Shown in pieces: positions 24,591-34,173 of a stretch of DNA of 64,000 nt. The notes beneath the pieces are model-generated. The model did not search any database and was not told the DNA's origin. It saw only the letters and a program-made list of their open reading frames with translations. The stretch covers positions 682,001-746,000 of the forward strand of contig NZ_JAEKJR010000001.1 in assembly GCF_017303155.1 (NCBI RefSeq), in the 5' to 3' direction. Numbering within the stretch: the first letter of the stretch is position 1; every line of letters begins with the position of its first letter. The DNA comes from Microbulbifer salipaludis (lineage in GTDB: Bacteria; Pseudomonadota; Gammaproteobacteria; Pseudomonadales; Cellvibrionaceae). Position numbers and translations under genes: made by a program.

Positions 24591-25715
24591 CTAACAGGGT
24601 GCCAATAGTGGGGCGCGCATGGCCGTTAATTGTTTGACCAGCTTGGCGATGGGCGCCGGCAGGCCCAGATCCTGTCCGGATCGGGGGCGGTCGAGCTGGC
24701 GCAGTTTATACCAGCCACTGGCTGCTTCCGCCACCTGCCCGGGCTTATTGGGCAGGCGGATCCACACCGGATGGATGTCCAGGTGGAAATGGCTGAAGGT
24801 GTGGCGCATGGGCGGCAGGGCCTGGATCTCGCTGGCGTCCGGGTCCTTTGCCGCCAGCCATTCCTGCGCGCTGGCCTCTCCTCCATCGTCCCCTTCCAGT
24901 TGCGGGGGACTCCACAGGCCACCCCAGATGCCGCTGGCGGGGCGCTGCTCGAGGTACAGCTCGCCGTCGTGTTCGATCAGCAACAGGGTAGTCTGGCGCT
25001 CGGGCTTTTCCTTTTTCGGCTTTTTGCCGGGGTAGTCCGTGGGGTTGCCCTGGGCGCGGGCGATGCAGTGCTGCTCGAAGGGGCAGCGCTCGCAGGCGGG
25101 TTTGGCACGGGTGCACAGGGTGGCGCCCAGGTCCATCATTGCCTGGGTGTAGTCGCCGGTGCGCTTGGCCGGGGTGTACTTCTCGGCGATCTCCCACAGG
25201 GTGTTGGCCACGGCGGTCTGCCCCGGCCAACCGTCGACGGCGTGGATGCGGGCGAGTACCCGTTTGACGTTGCCGTCCAGAATCGCGGCCCTGAGGTCCA
25301 TGCTGATACTGGCGATGGCGCCCGCGGTAGAGCGGCCGATGCCGGGCAGTTCGGTGAGGGCATCCACGCTGCGAGGGAATTCGCCATTGTGTTCATTGAC
25401 CACGGTCTGCGCGCATTTGTGCAGGTTGCGCGCGCGGGCGTAGTAACCGAGGCCGCTCCAGTGGGCCAGCACCTGGTCCTGGCTGGCACTGGCAAGTGCC
25501 TCAACCGTGGGAAAAGATTCCATAAACCGCTGGTAATAGGGAATTACCGCCGCTACCTGGGTCTGCTGCAGCATGATTTCCGAGACCCACACCCGGTAGG
25601 GGTTGATGTCCTGCTGCCACGGCAGGTCGTGGCGGCCGTGCTGGTCGAACCATTTGAGCAGGGCCTGCTGAAAGCGACCGGGGGTCTTGGGCTTGGGCTT
25701 GGAATCGGCGGGCAT
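24591..25715 (-). CDS. mutY: Adenine DNA glycosylase MutY
   Basis: MutY removes adenine mispaired with 8-oxoguanine. The 374-residue protein has the helix-hairpin-helix glycosylase domain (residues about 15-215) with the catalytic Glu in Glu-Ile-Met-Leu-Gln-Gln-Thr-Gln and the catalytic Asp in Leu-Asp-Gly-Asn-Val-Lys-Arg. The 4Fe-4S ligands have the standard spacing Cys-x6-Cys-x2-Cys-x5-Cys around residue 200. A NUDIX-like C-terminal domain for 8-oxoG recognition starts near residue 240. In many gammaproteobacteria asmA lies directly upstream of mutY; here asmA is about 34 kb away, beyond a catabolic island. Confidence 0.97.
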   Translation of the reverse strand: MPADSKPKPKTPGRFQQALLKWFDQHGRHDLPWQQDINPYRVWVSEIMLQQTQVAAVIPYYQRFMESFPTVEALASASQDQVLAHWSGLGYYARARNLHKCAQTVVNEHNGEFPRSVDALTELPGIGRSTAGAIASISMDLRAAILDGNVKRVLARIHAVDGWPGQTAVANTLWEIAEKYTPAKRTGDYTQAMMDLGATLCTRAKPACERCPFEQHCIARAQGNPTDYPGKKPKKEKPERQTTLLLIEHDGELYLEQRPASGIWGGLWSPPQLEGDDGGEASAQEWLAAKDPDASEIQALPPMRHTFSHFHLDIHPVWIRLPNKPGQVAEAASGWYKLRQLDRPRSGQDLGLPAPIAKLVKQLTAMRAPLLAPC

Positions 25716-25772
25716 GGAATCGACAAATAGGAACCTCGGGTGCAGCGAGTGTACCAGAGGTCCTAAACAACG

Positions 25773-26459
25773 TTAGAAGAGTTCGATCCGTTTGCCGCGT
25801 GGTTTGGGTTGCTTGTGTTCGTCCGGCAGGGTGCACAGGCGGTCCATGCGGGTGGTGCTGCCGTCGGCGTATTCCCACACCAGCTGTTCGCCGTCCATGT
25901 AACGTTTGACCACGATCGGGCCCCAGCCAAACACGCGGAACTCCAGTACGCCGTTATTCCAGGTGGTGCCGGCGGAGCTGCGGGCGCAGTATTCGCGCTC
26001 GCCGGCGGTGAACAGCACCGAGCCCTCGGTATCGTTGGAGGTGAGGCCGCCGGTGCTGTTGGGGCCCAAGTCGTGAATGATACCGGCAGAAGTGATTACC
26101 ACCCGTTCGCCGCACTGCTCGACGCGCTCCACATGGCCCTTGTAGCCGCCTTCCACCCCGATCCACAGGCCGCGCAGGTCGGCTGCGCCTTCAGACAGTG
26201 GCTCGGTGCACTCGGCCAGGATCGGCAGCGGGAAGTGTTCGTAGGCGCAGCCGGGGGTGTTGCCCTTGGGGATGTCGGCGGCCATCTTGCCGCTGCCATC
26301 CAGTTCCGGCAGCGCGCAGTAATTGAGGGTACTGCCATCGCCGGCGAGGGTGGCGGGGTCGATGGTCAGTGGTGGGCGGGCAGAGAAAAAAGCCAGCCAA
26401 AAAGCCCAGGCGAAAAACGCCACCAGGGCCAGTGCGGTGCGGGTGAGCCATTTTTTCAT
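25773..26459 (-). CDS. Membrane-anchored or exported protein of unknown function
   Basis: The 228-residue protein begins with a signal-anchor (about residues 7-27, ending Ser-Ala-Arg). The remainder is predicted periplasmic and contains about seven cysteines, which could pair. I do not recognise the family. It follows the metallo-hydrolase gene by 54 bp in the same direction and would share its operator-bearing promoter at 27659. It is the first gene of the island next to mutY. A supporting role for the hydrolase is inferred only from position. Confidence 0.65.
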   Translation of the reverse strand: MKKWLTRTALALVAFFAWAFWLAFFSARPPLTIDPATLAGDGSTLNYCALPELDGSGKMAADIPKGNTPGCAYEHFPLPILAECTEPLSEGAADLRGLWIGVEGGYKGHVERVEQCGERVVITSAGIIHDLGPNSTGGLTSNDTEGSVLFTAGEREYCARSSAGTTWNNGVLEFRVFGWGPIVVKRYMDGEQLVWEYADGSTTRMDRLCTLPDEHKQPKPRGKRIELF

Positions 26460-26513
26460 GAGGGTTTCCTGTACTGCGGTTTATTGTTTGCAGCGGGCAT
26501 CGGCGCGCAGGGT

Positions 26514-27596
26514 TCAAAGGCCTTCGGAGACCAGGCGGATTTCGTCGCTGCCGGCGGGCAGGGAGAACAAGGTGCCGTCGCGGGTAACGGTCACCGGGCC
26601 GGAATAGATCTCGTCGAGGCCGTCCACAAATACCGCCTCCATAGCCGGTATGCGCAGTGGCGGTACCAGGTGGTATAGGGCCAGGTGGCCAACGCCGGCG
26701 CGCTGGGCGCTCTCGGCGGCCTCGCGCGGGTCGGTATGATAGTCCTGGATGTCATACATCACCTTGGCGGCGATGGCGTTACCGGTTTGCTTGCCCACCT
26801 TCTCGATGATGCCTACCAGTTTGCGTGACAGCGCTTCGTGCAGCAGCAGGTCCGCACCCTTGGCGAAGTGCTCCAGGTTGGGCGATTGCACGGTATCGCC
26901 GCTGATCACCACGCTGCGGCCGGCGTAGTCGAAGCGGTAGCCCACGGCCGGCTCCACCGGCGCGTGCTCGACGCGGAAGGCGGTGACGCGCAGACCGTCG
27001 CGGTCCCACACAATTTCACCCACGCCATCTGCCGGTACCGCAAACGGTTGCGCCAGCATGCCCTTGCCGGACAGGGGTGCCACGGTATCGCCGTGGTGGT
27101 CGTTGCGGTACTGCACGTCGTGTGAATACGCCAGGTTAAAACCCTGTACCACCGGCTCGACGCCTTCTGGGGCAATCACCGGCAGGGGGCTGGTGTTGGC
27201 GCCGCTGGCCCAGCGCAGGGTGGCCACTTCGCCGAGGCCATCGATATGGTCGGAATGGAAGTGGGTCAGCAGCACCGCGTCGATTTCGCCAATGGGCAGG
27301 CGCATCATGCCGATGGTCTTGGCGCCGCCGCTGCCGGCATCCACCATCAGCAGGTTGTCGCCGGCCATCACCAGCAGGCAGGGACCGGAACGCTGCGGGT
27401 CAGCCATGGGGCTGCCGGCGCCGCACACGGCAACGTGCAGGCCATCACCGAGTTCCGCGACGGTGTCGGCGGCCATCATTCGAGGCATGGCGCGCTCCAT
27501 CAGGACCGGCGCAATTTGTGCGCGCTGGCTGAATAAAATCAAAGCGGCGACGGCAATTGCCCCGAGAGTGAGGCTTACATTTTTGTTCACATTCAC
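26514..27596 (-). CDS. Exported metallo-beta-lactamase-fold hydrolase
   Basis: The 360-residue protein has an N-terminal hydrophobic signal-anchor and an MBL domain with the zinc motif His112-x-His114-x-Asp116-His117 (Thr-His-Phe-His-Ser-Asp-His). A further His lies in His-Ala-Pro-Val and an Asp in Ile-Ser-Gly-Asp-Thr. The overall pattern recalls the RNase Z/arylsulfatase-AtsA branch, whose exported members cleave aryl or alkyl sulfates, but the substrate cannot be read from sequence. It is transcribed divergently from the large GST-fold gene, with a perfect operator palindrome between them, so it belongs to the island regulon. A downstream 228-aa gene probably shares its transcript. Confidence 0.82.
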   Translation of the reverse strand: MNVNKNVSLTLGAIAVAALILFSQRAQIAPVLMERAMPRMMAADTVAELGDGLHVAVCGAGSPMADPQRSGPCLLVMAGDNLLMVDAGSGGAKTIGMMRLPIGEIDAVLLTHFHSDHIDGLGEVATLRWASGANTSPLPVIAPEGVEPVVQGFNLAYSHDVQYRNDHHGDTVAPLSGKGMLAQPFAVPADGVGEIVWDRDGLRVTAFRVEHAPVEPAVGYRFDYAGRSVVISGDTVQSPNLEHFAKGADLLLHEALSRKLVGIIEKVGKQTGNAIAAKVMYDIQDYHTDPREAAESAQRAGVGHLALYHLVPPLRIPAMEAVFVDGLDEIYSGPVTVTRDGTLFSLPAGSDEIRLVSEGL

Positions 27597-27658
27597 AGCG
27601 TGACTCCTGTGTGTATCGGGCAGTGGTGCGAAACACGCAGTCCGATCTCTTTACCTTG

Positions 27659-27675
27659 TGTCATACTTTATGCCA
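27659..27675. promoter_or_regulatory. Operator A, 17-bp palindrome
   Basis: TGTCATA-CTT-TATGCCA matches all 12 fixed positions of the TGNCATA-N3-TATGNCA consensus shared by six island promoters. It lies 63 bp from the hydrolase start and 88 bp from the GST start, so it could control both divergent genes. Confidence 0.7.
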
Positions 27676-27762
27676 TTATTTGCCGCGAAGTAAAGATACG
27701 AATAAAAACCTGCGTGGGGTCCGCTTGCGGGCACACGTATTATTGCCAGACCGGAGTTTTCG

Positions 27763-28935
27763 ATGACCTCAGCCTATACGATGTATGGAATCCCCGCTTC
27801 GCTGTATACCGCCAAGGTACGCTGCTATATGCGCAAGCAGGGTATCGGGTTTACCGAATGCGGGGTGAACCACCCGCATTTCCAGCAGGCGATCGTGCCG
27901 CAGCTCGGCCGTTTTATCATGCCGGTGGTGGAGAGTGCCGCGGGTGAGGTGATCCAGGACGGTACCGACATCATCGATTACTTCGAACAGCAAGGCCTGT
28001 ACCGCCAGTCGGCCTACCCCGATACGCCGCTGCAACGTACGGTGGCGCACCTGTTCGAGCTGTTTGGCGGTGAGGGCCTGCTGCGTCCGGCGATGCACTA
28101 CCGCTGGCACTTCGACGAGGAAAACCTGGCCTTTCTGAAAGATGAGTTCTGTGCGGGCCTGGTACCGCCCGGCACGGATGAGGATGGGCGCACGCAAATA
28201 TTCGAGTTTGCCAGCGGGCGCATGCGCAAGGCCGCGGTCGGCTTCGGCGCGCCGGTCGAGGCGCGCGCACTGATCGAACAGTCTTACGCCGAATTCCTGG
28301 CGCTGTTCTCCGAGCACCTCGCCGCTGCGCCCTACCTGCTCGGTGGCCGCCCAACCCTCGGCGACTACGGTCTCACCGGCCCCCTCTACGGGCATATGGC
28401 GCGCGACCCCAAGCCGGCCGCGCTGATGCGCGAGACCGCGCCGCGGGTGGCGCGCTGGGTGGAGCGTATGCATGCGCCGGAACAGGTGGTCGTGGAGTAC
28501 GCGGAAGAATACGCGGGCGAAAACGCTCCGCTGTTCGCCGATGATGCCATTCCCGATACCCTGAAGGCGCTGATGCGCTATGTGGCTGAGGAATACCTCC
28601 CGGAGCTGGAGGCGCATGTGGCCTTTGCCAATCAATGGTTGCGCGAGCGCCCGGACCTGCAGGACGGTACCAACGGTTGCGAAAACCCCGCCACACGTAT
28701 GATCGGCAAGGCAGAGTTCCAGTGGCGCGGCATGCCATTGTGCACCTGGGTGATGCCGTACCGTTTCTACCTGCTGCAGCGCATCCAGGACAGCTACGAC
28801 GCGGCAGCGGCCGCCGAACAGGAAGCCATCGCGGCGCTGTTTGCCGAGACCGGACTGGCAGCGCTGCTGACCCTGCGTACCGACCGCCGTGTGGAACGCA
28901 AGGCGCACCTTGAAGTGTGGGGGCCGCTGCGCTGA
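27763..28935 (+). CDS. Extended GST-fold protein (390 aa)
   Basis: The N-terminal thioredoxin-like GST domain (about residues 5-85) is followed by an all-helical GST C-domain with Leu-Leu-Gly-Gly-Arg-Pro-Thr-Leu-Gly-Asp-Tyr. A further 150 residues extend beyond the usual 220-residue GST. The motif Met-His-Tyr-Arg-Trp near residue 119 is shared with two other long GSTs in the window (41530-42588 and 48427-49662), so the three are paralogues. Glutathione conjugation, dehalogenation, isomerisation or a binding role are all possible. The N-terminal catalytic Ser/Tyr/Cys is unclear (Pro-Ala-Ser-Leu-Tyr region). It is monocistronic, with operator A upstream and a terminator right after it. Confidence 0.82.
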   Translation: MTSAYTMYGIPASLYTAKVRCYMRKQGIGFTECGVNHPHFQQAIVPQLGRFIMPVVESAAGEVIQDGTDIIDYFEQQGLYRQSAYPDTPLQRTVAHLFELFGGEGLLRPAMHYRWHFDEENLAFLKDEFCAGLVPPGTDEDGRTQIFEFASGRMRKAAVGFGAPVEARALIEQSYAEFLALFSEHLAAAPYLLGGRPTLGDYGLTGPLYGHMARDPKPAALMRETAPRVARWVERMHAPEQVVVEYAEEYAGENAPLFADDAIPDTLKALMRYVAEEYLPELEAHVAFANQWLRERPDLQDGTNGCENPATRMIGKAEFQWRGMPLCTWVMPYRFYLLQRIQDSYDAAAAAEQEAIAALFAETGLAALLTLRTDRRVERKAHLEVWGPLR

Positions 28936-28971
28936 TCGGTGCGGGTTCGACGAATCCCGCAAAAATAATCA

Positions 28972-28995
28972 GGCCGCATTCAGCGGCCTTTTTTA
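28972..28995 (+). terminator. Rho-independent terminator
   Basis: GGCCGC and GCGGCC flank ATTCA and are followed by a run of Ts on the plus strand. It ends the large GST gene. Confidence 0.75.
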
Positions 28996-29001
28996 TGCGC
29001 C

Positions 29002-29027
29002 AAAAAAAGGCCCCACAAAGTGGGGCC
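29002..29027 (-). terminator. Rho-independent terminator
   Basis: On the minus strand GGCCCCA and TGGGGCC flank CTTTG and are followed by seven Ts. It ends the fadD/acyl-CoA dehydrogenase operon. Confidence 0.75.
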
Positions 29028-29072
29028 AAGCATCGGCGCCAGGCGATCTCGGAGGCCGCCATGCACGAGGAT

Positions 29073-30869
29073 TTAAAAGGCAAAGTGCTCTGCTGCCATC
29101 GCCATCATGCTTTCTCCACCATTCTGGATACAGGCACTGTGACTCTTGGCGCGGGGCAGAACCCGGTCAAAATAAAACGCACCGGTTTGTAATTTGGCGG
29201 TGTAGAAATTTGCATCGCCACTGCCTTCGGCGAGTTTCTGCTGTGCGGTGGCCATCATGCGCAGCCAGTAGTAAGCGAGCACCACGTAGCCGGCGAACAT
29301 CAGGTAATCCACCGAGGCCGCACCAATTTCTTCCGGGTTGCTCATGGCGCGTTTGCCGATTGTTGCGGTCAGCGATTGCAGTTCTTCCAGGTACTGGCCG
29401 ATCACTGCTGCGTGTGCAGCCAGTTGTTCGTCAGTGCTGCAGTCGCCGAGGAAGCTGCCCATTTCCAGCATAAAGCCTTTCAGCAGTTCGCCCTGGCTGC
29501 CCAGTACCTTGCGGCCCAGCAGGTCGAGTGCCTGAATGCCGGTGGTGCCTTCGTACAGGCAGGAAATCTTGGTGTCGCGCATCAGCTGTTCCATGCCCCA
29601 TTCGGAAATAAATCCGTGGCCGCCGTACACCTGCACACCGTGGCTGGTGGACTCCATGCCGGTCTCGGTGAGGAAGGCCTTGGCAATAGGGGTGAGCAGG
29701 GCCAGCTTGGCTTCCGCGCGCGCACGCTCGTCCGCGTCGGTACTTTTGTGGGTGATGTCGATCAGCAACGACAGGTCGGCGCTCATGGCGCGGCCGCCCT
29801 CGGCAAACGCCTTCTGGGTCAGCAGCATGCGGCGTACGTCCGGGTGCACGATGATCGGGTCGGCCGCCCCGTCCGGGTTCTTGGTGCCGGACAGCGCGCG
29901 CATCTGCAGGCGCTCGCGGGCGTAGGCCAGTGAGCCCTGGAAGGCGGCTTCCGAAGCGGCCACGCCCTCGAGTGCTACGCCCAGGCGCGCAGAGTTCATA
30001 AAGGTGAACATGCAATTGAGGCCGCGGTTGACCTCGCCAATGAGGTAGCCGCGGGCATCGTCAAAATTGAGTACGCAGGTGGCGCTGCCCTTGATGCCCA
30101 TCTTGTGTTCGATGGAGGCGCAGTGCACGCCATTGCGCTCCTCGAGCTCGCCCTTTTCACTCACGTTGACCTTGGGCACGATAAACAGCGAAATGCCCTT
30201 GGTACCCGCCGGGGAGCCGGGGATGCGCGCCAGCACGATGTGCACAATGTTTTCTGCCAGGTCGTGGTCACCGGCACTGATAAAAATCTTGCTGCCGTTG
30301 AGGCGGTAGCTGCCATCATCGTTGGCTTCGGCCCTGGTGCGCAGCAGGCCCAGGTCAGTGCCGCAGTGGGGCTCGGTCAGGCACATGGTGCCGGTCCAGC
30401 GCCCTTCGACCAGCGCCGGCAGGAAACGGGCTTTCTGCGCGTCGGTGCCGTGCGCCTCCAGCGTTGCCATGGCGCCATGGCTGAGGCCCGGGTACATACT
30501 CCAGCTGTGGTTGGCTGCGGATATCATTTCGCTGATCGGCTGCTGCAGCGAATGCGGCAGGCCTTGGCCACCAAACGCCTCGCTCTGTGCCAGGGTTGGC
30601 CAGCCCGCTTCCATATACTGCTCGTAGGCTTCCTTGAAGCCGTCGGGCGTGGTCACTTCACCGTCGTTCCACTGGCAGCCCTGTTCGTCGCCGATGCGGT
30701 TCAGGGGTGCGACAACGTCCTCGACAAACTTGGCCGCTTCTTCGTAAATGGCATTCATGGTGTCCGTATCGACATCCTCGAAACCGAGCTTGCGATAGTG
30801 GGCCTCGCAGTCGAACACTTCCTGGAGTACAAACTGCATATCGCGCAGCGGGGCTTTATATTCGGGCAT
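29073..30869 (-). CDS. Acyl-CoA dehydrogenase, long form (598 aa)
   Basis: This flavoprotein would insert the alpha,beta double bond into an acyl-CoA. The N-terminal, middle and C-terminal acyl-CoA dehydrogenase domains are present, with Thr-Glu-Pro-His-Cys-Gly-Thr-Asp-Leu-Gly near residue 162 and Gln-Val-Tyr-Gly-Gly-His-Gly in the C-domain. An additional C-terminal domain, usual in the roughly 600-residue branch (FadE- or DmdC-like), ends the protein. It is cytoplasmic. It lies 36 bp downstream of the acyl-CoA ligase gene, so the pair activates and oxidises an acyl substrate. Substrate chain length cannot be read from the sequence. Confidence 0.93.
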   Translation of the reverse strand: MPEYKAPLRDMQFVLQEVFDCEAHYRKLGFEDVDTDTMNAIYEEAAKFVEDVVAPLNRIGDEQGCQWNDGEVTTPDGFKEAYEQYMEAGWPTLAQSEAFGGQGLPHSLQQPISEMISAANHSWSMYPGLSHGAMATLEAHGTDAQKARFLPALVEGRWTGTMCLTEPHCGTDLGLLRTRAEANDDGSYRLNGSKIFISAGDHDLAENIVHIVLARIPGSPAGTKGISLFIVPKVNVSEKGELEERNGVHCASIEHKMGIKGSATCVLNFDDARGYLIGEVNRGLNCMFTFMNSARLGVALEGVAASEAAFQGSLAYARERLQMRALSGTKNPDGAADPIIVHPDVRRMLLTQKAFAEGGRAMSADLSLLIDITHKSTDADERARAEAKLALLTPIAKAFLTETGMESTSHGVQVYGGHGFISEWGMEQLMRDTKISCLYEGTTGIQALDLLGRKVLGSQGELLKGFMLEMGSFLGDCSTDEQLAAHAAVIGQYLEELQSLTATIGKRAMSNPEEIGAASVDYLMFAGYVVLAYYWLRMMATAQQKLAEGSGDANFYTAKLQTGAFYFDRVLPRAKSHSACIQNGGESMMAMAAEHFAF

Positions 30870-30905
30870 GACAATAACTCTCTAAAACTTTGTGTGGTTT
30901 GGATA

Positions 30906-32576
30906 TCAGGCTTCGGTCAGGAGTTTGCGCAGGTCTTTACGCAACACTTTGCCAACAGGAGTTTTTGGCAATTCATCCATCACTTCGAATTCCCGCGGCA
31001 CCTTGTAGGCGGTGAGGTGCTGGCGGCAGTGGGCAATCAGAGCCTCGGTATCCAGCTCACCCTCATGAACTTCCACGTACACGCGCACTTTCTCTCCGGT
31101 CTGCTCACAGGGCACACCGATGGCACCGGCGGTGGCGATGGATTCGTGCATCGCCACCACTTCCTCGATTTCGTTCGGGAATACGTTAAAGCCGGAGACC
31201 AGAATCATGTCTTTCTTGCGGTCGACAATACGTAGCAGGCCGTCCTCACCCAGGGTGGCAATGTCACCGGTGGCGAGCCAGCCGTCGTGCAGAACTTCGG
31301 CGGTGGCCTCCGGGCGCTGGTAATAGCCCTGCATGACCTGTGGCCCTTTCACCAACAGCTCGCCGGGTTCGCCTGCGGCCACATCCTCGCCATTTTCATC
31401 GACCAAACGCACGTCGGTGGAAGGCAGGGGCACACCGATTGCGCCGCTGAAGTAATCCTGGGTGTAGGGGCTTACCGTTACGCAGGGGGAGCACTCGGTA
31501 AGGCCGAAGCCTTCGAGCACGGCACAGCCGGTCTTTTCTTGCCACTTCTCGGCCACTGCCCGCTGGGTGGCCATGCCGCCGGCCATACTTACCTTGAGGG
31601 CGCTGAAATCCAGCTTGTCGAAGCCGGGGGTATTCATCAGGCCGTTGAACAGGGTGTTAACACCGGTGAAGAAAGTGAAGCGATATTTGGACAGGGTTTT
31701 TACAAACCCGTCCAGGTCGCGGGGGTTGGCGATCAGCAGGTTGCTGCCACCACTGAACATAAAGGCGAGGCAGTTACAGGTGAGTGCATAGATATGGTAG
31801 AGCGGCAGCGCCGTGACCATTATTTCTTTGCCCTCTTCCACAATCGGCTCGATCATGGCGCGGGTCTGCAGCATGTTGGCGATGATATTGCGCTGGCTCA
31901 GTACTGCGCCCTTGGCCACACCGGTGGTACCCCCGGTGTACTGCAGGAACGCGATGTCATCGCCACAGATGGTCACCGGTGACAGGTCCAGGCGTGCACC
32001 GCGGGCCAGGGCCTCGTTAAAGCCGATAGCGCCGGGCAGTTGGAACGCCGGCACCGCCTTTTTGACTTTGCGCACCACAAAATTAAGCAATTTGCCCTTG
32101 AGGCCGAGGCAATCGCCCACCCCGGTGGTAATTACATTCACCACTGGCGTATCGTCGATAACTGCCTCGAGGGTGTGCGCGAAGATTTCGAAAATGACGA
32201 TCGCCTTGCTACCGGAATCCTGCAGCTGATGGCGCAGTTCACGCTCGGTGTAAAGCGGGTTGACGTTGACCACGGTAATGCCCGCCAACTGCGCGCCAAA
32301 CAGTGCGATGGGGTACTGCAGCAGGTTGGGTACCATGATGGCCAGGCGGTCGCCTTTAACCAGCCCCAGGTCCTGCTGCAGGAAAGCGGCAAACACCTCG
32401 GCTTTTTCTCCCAGCTGGGTGTAGGTGAGTTCGCTGCCCATGCTGATGAATGACGGGTTCTGCGGAAATTTTTTAACCGATTCCTGAAACACTTCAGCGA
32501 TGGAGGCGTGTGCATCCGGGTCAATTTCTGCAGGAACGCCTGGTGGGTAAAGAGTCTCTTGCCAAGGTCTATTCAT
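30906..32576 (-). CDS. Fatty-acid--CoA ligase (FadD-like)
   Basis: The 556-residue AMP-forming ligase contains the P-loop-like motif Tyr-Thr-Gly-Gly-Thr-Thr-Gly-Val-Ala-Lys-Gly, the Gly-Phe-Gly-Leu-Thr-Glu motif and the C-terminal Asp-Arg-Lys-Lys-Asp-Met-Ile motif. It resembles FadD in length and start (Trp near the N-terminus). It converts a carboxylic acid to its CoA thioester. It is the first gene of a two-gene operon with the acyl-CoA dehydrogenase and shares a divergent promoter region, carrying operator B, with a DSBA-domain gene. As an island copy, its acid substrate may differ from housekeeping fatty acids. Confidence 0.93.
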   Translation of the reverse strand: MNRPWQETLYPPGVPAEIDPDAHASIAEVFQESVKKFPQNPSFISMGSELTYTQLGEKAEVFAAFLQQDLGLVKGDRLAIMVPNLLQYPIALFGAQLAGITVVNVNPLYTERELRHQLQDSGSKAIVIFEIFAHTLEAVIDDTPVVNVITTGVGDCLGLKGKLLNFVVRKVKKAVPAFQLPGAIGFNEALARGARLDLSPVTICGDDIAFLQYTGGTTGVAKGAVLSQRNIIANMLQTRAMIEPIVEEGKEIMVTALPLYHIYALTCNCLAFMFSGGSNLLIANPRDLDGFVKTLSKYRFTFFTGVNTLFNGLMNTPGFDKLDFSALKVSMAGGMATQRAVAEKWQEKTGCAVLEGFGLTECSPCVTVSPYTQDYFSGAIGVPLPSTDVRLVDENGEDVAAGEPGELLVKGPQVMQGYYQRPEATAEVLHDGWLATGDIATLGEDGLLRIVDRKKDMILVSGFNVFPNEIEEVVAMHESIATAGAIGVPCEQTGEKVRVYVEVHEGELDTEALIAHCRQHLTAYKVPREFEVMDELPKTPVGKVLRKDLRKLLTEA

Positions 32577-32665
32577 TATTCTTTCCTGGTTGCTCGACTG
32601 CCGCCAGAGTTTCTGGTCGCCATGGTCGCTGTGCGTGGTCGCTTTGATAGTATCTTCAAATATAA

Positions 32666-32682
32666 TGGCATAAACTAGGACA
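32666..32682. promoter_or_regulatory. Operator B, 17-bp palindrome
   Basis: TGGCATA-AAC-TAGGACA matches 11 of 12 fixed positions of the island consensus. It overlaps TATAAT and lies 26 bp from the DSBA-domain gene start and 90 bp from fadD, between two divergent genes. Confidence 0.68.
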
Positions 32683-32707
32683 ATACAAGGCCGAAAGGAA
32701 AATCAGT

Positions 32708-34117
32708 ATGGCGCAAACATTCAAAAGTCAGGGTGGCGCGGCCACGATGGACCCCAGCCGACTATTGCGCTGGCTGACATCGAAGGTGATGACGCGGGTG
32801 TGTGCGCCGCAGCGCCTGCAGGCGCGCCGGGACAAAGCGGAAGCCGCTCGCCAGCGCGACCGCGCGGCACATGTGGTGGAGTATTTTCATCAGGTGGACG
32901 ACGGCTACAGTTACCTTGCAGCGCAAATGCTGGGCGCTCTGGTTGGGCGCTATGGCATCGAGCTGGAGGTTCATCTGGTCAGTGCTCCGAGCGGCAACAA
33001 TGTAGCCGAGCCGGAATTACTCACACGCCTGTCGCGGGTGGATGCTGCGCTGATCGCTCCGCACTACGGCCTGGGGTTTCCCGGAGGCGACGAAGCCCCC
33101 GCACCGGAGCTGGTGCAGCAGGCCTCCGCCATCCTTTCCGCTCAGAGTCTCAGTGGTTTTCTGGCCTGCGCTGCAGAAGTCGGAGAGGCTTTGTGGGCCG
33201 GTAACCGCGTGCGACTACAGGCACTTGCCGATCAATGGGGTAGCGCCAGTGACGATCGGCTTGCGGAGCGCATTGCCGCTGGCAATGCCCGGCGACGCCA
33301 GCTCAAGCATTATTCCGGGGGCATGTTCTTTTATGGCAATGAATGGTACTGGGGCGTCGACCGCCTCTATCATTTGGAGCGGCGCCTGGCCGAACTGGGT
33401 GTGGATCATCTACCTGCCAACCCACTGCTGGCAGCGCGCCCGCCACTGGAGCCGATTGACTCCCAGCGTGCAGGCAGTCTCACCCTGGAATTCTTTCCTT
33501 CCCTGCGCAGCCCTTACACCGCTGTGTGCTTTGACCGCGTGGTGGAATTTGCCCGTGACGCCGGTATCAAGTTGGTATTGCGGCCGGTGCTGCCGATGGT
33601 GATGCGCGGCGTGCCGGCGACCCGCGAAAAGGGTATGTATATCTTTACCGACGCAGCACGGGAAGCGCGCGCGGCGGGCGTCGCATACGGCGATTTCTAT
33701 GACCCCATCGGCGACCCGGTGCGCCGCGCCTATGCGCTCTACCCCTGGGCCTGTGAACAGGGGCGCGAAGTGGAGCTGTTGTCGTGCTTCCTCCGGGCGG
33801 CGTTTACCGAGGGTGTCAATACCAATAAAGACCGGGGCCTGCGTTACGTGGTGGAGCAGGCCGGGCTGGATTGGCAGCAGGCGCAGAGCCTCCTCGCTGC
33901 AAACGCGCGGTCGTCACACGGCGAGCGTGAATGGGAAGCTCTTTTGGAGGGTAATCGCGAGGCGCTATACGCGGCGGGCCTGTGGGGCGTGCCGAGTTTC
34001 CGCTTGCTCGACCAGAGCGGCCACGAGCGGCTCGCGGTGTGGGGTCAGGACCGCCTTTGGCTGGTGGCCCGCGCGATCCAGCAGTTGCTGGCAGAGCAGC
34101 CGGAGCCTGCAGGCTGA
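32708..34117 (+). CDS. Tandem DSBA/HCCA-isomerase-like protein
   Basis: The 469-residue protein has no signal peptide and appears to hold two DSBA-like thioredoxin folds. The second half (about residues 255-460) resembles 2-hydroxychromene-2-carboxylate isomerases: Ser-Leu-Arg-Ser-Pro-Tyr-Thr near residue 266 and Gly-Leu-Trp-Gly-Val-Pro-Ser-Phe with the cis-Pro near residue 433. The first half begins with Tyr-Phe-His-Gln-Val-Asp-Asp-Gly-Tyr-Ser-Tyr and looks like a degenerate copy. No CXXC is present, so thiol oxidation is unlikely; glutathione-dependent isomerisation fits better and matches the many GSTs in the island. Operator B lies 26 bp upstream. Confidence 0.75.
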   Translation: MAQTFKSQGGAATMDPSRLLRWLTSKVMTRVCAPQRLQARRDKAEAARQRDRAAHVVEYFHQVDDGYSYLAAQMLGALVGRYGIELEVHLVSAPSGNNVAEPELLTRLSRVDAALIAPHYGLGFPGGDEAPAPELVQQASAILSAQSLSGFLACAAEVGEALWAGNRVRLQALADQWGSASDDRLAERIAAGNARRRQLKHYSGGMFFYGNEWYWGVDRLYHLERRLAELGVDHLPANPLLAARPPLEPIDSQRAGSLTLEFFPSLRSPYTAVCFDRVVEFARDAGIKLVLRPVLPMVMRGVPATREKGMYIFTDAAREARAAGVAYGDFYDPIGDPVRRAYALYPWACEQGREVELLSCFLRAAFTEGVNTNKDRGLRYVVEQAGLDWQQAQSLLAANARSSHGEREWEALLEGNREALYAAGLWGVPSFRLLDQSGHERLAVWGQDRLWLVARAIQQLLAEQPEPAG

Positions 34118-34149
34118 GGGCCCTGCTGTTGTCAGGGTCCTCTTTCTTT
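34116..34149 (+). terminator. Rho-independent terminator
   Basis: GAGGGCCCTG and CAGGGTCCTC pair with one G-T wobble around a seven-base loop and are followed by TTTCTTTC. It starts at the stop codon of the DSBA-domain gene. Confidence 0.7.
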
Positions 34150-34173
34150 CGGGTATTCGTTTACCCTGCAGCC

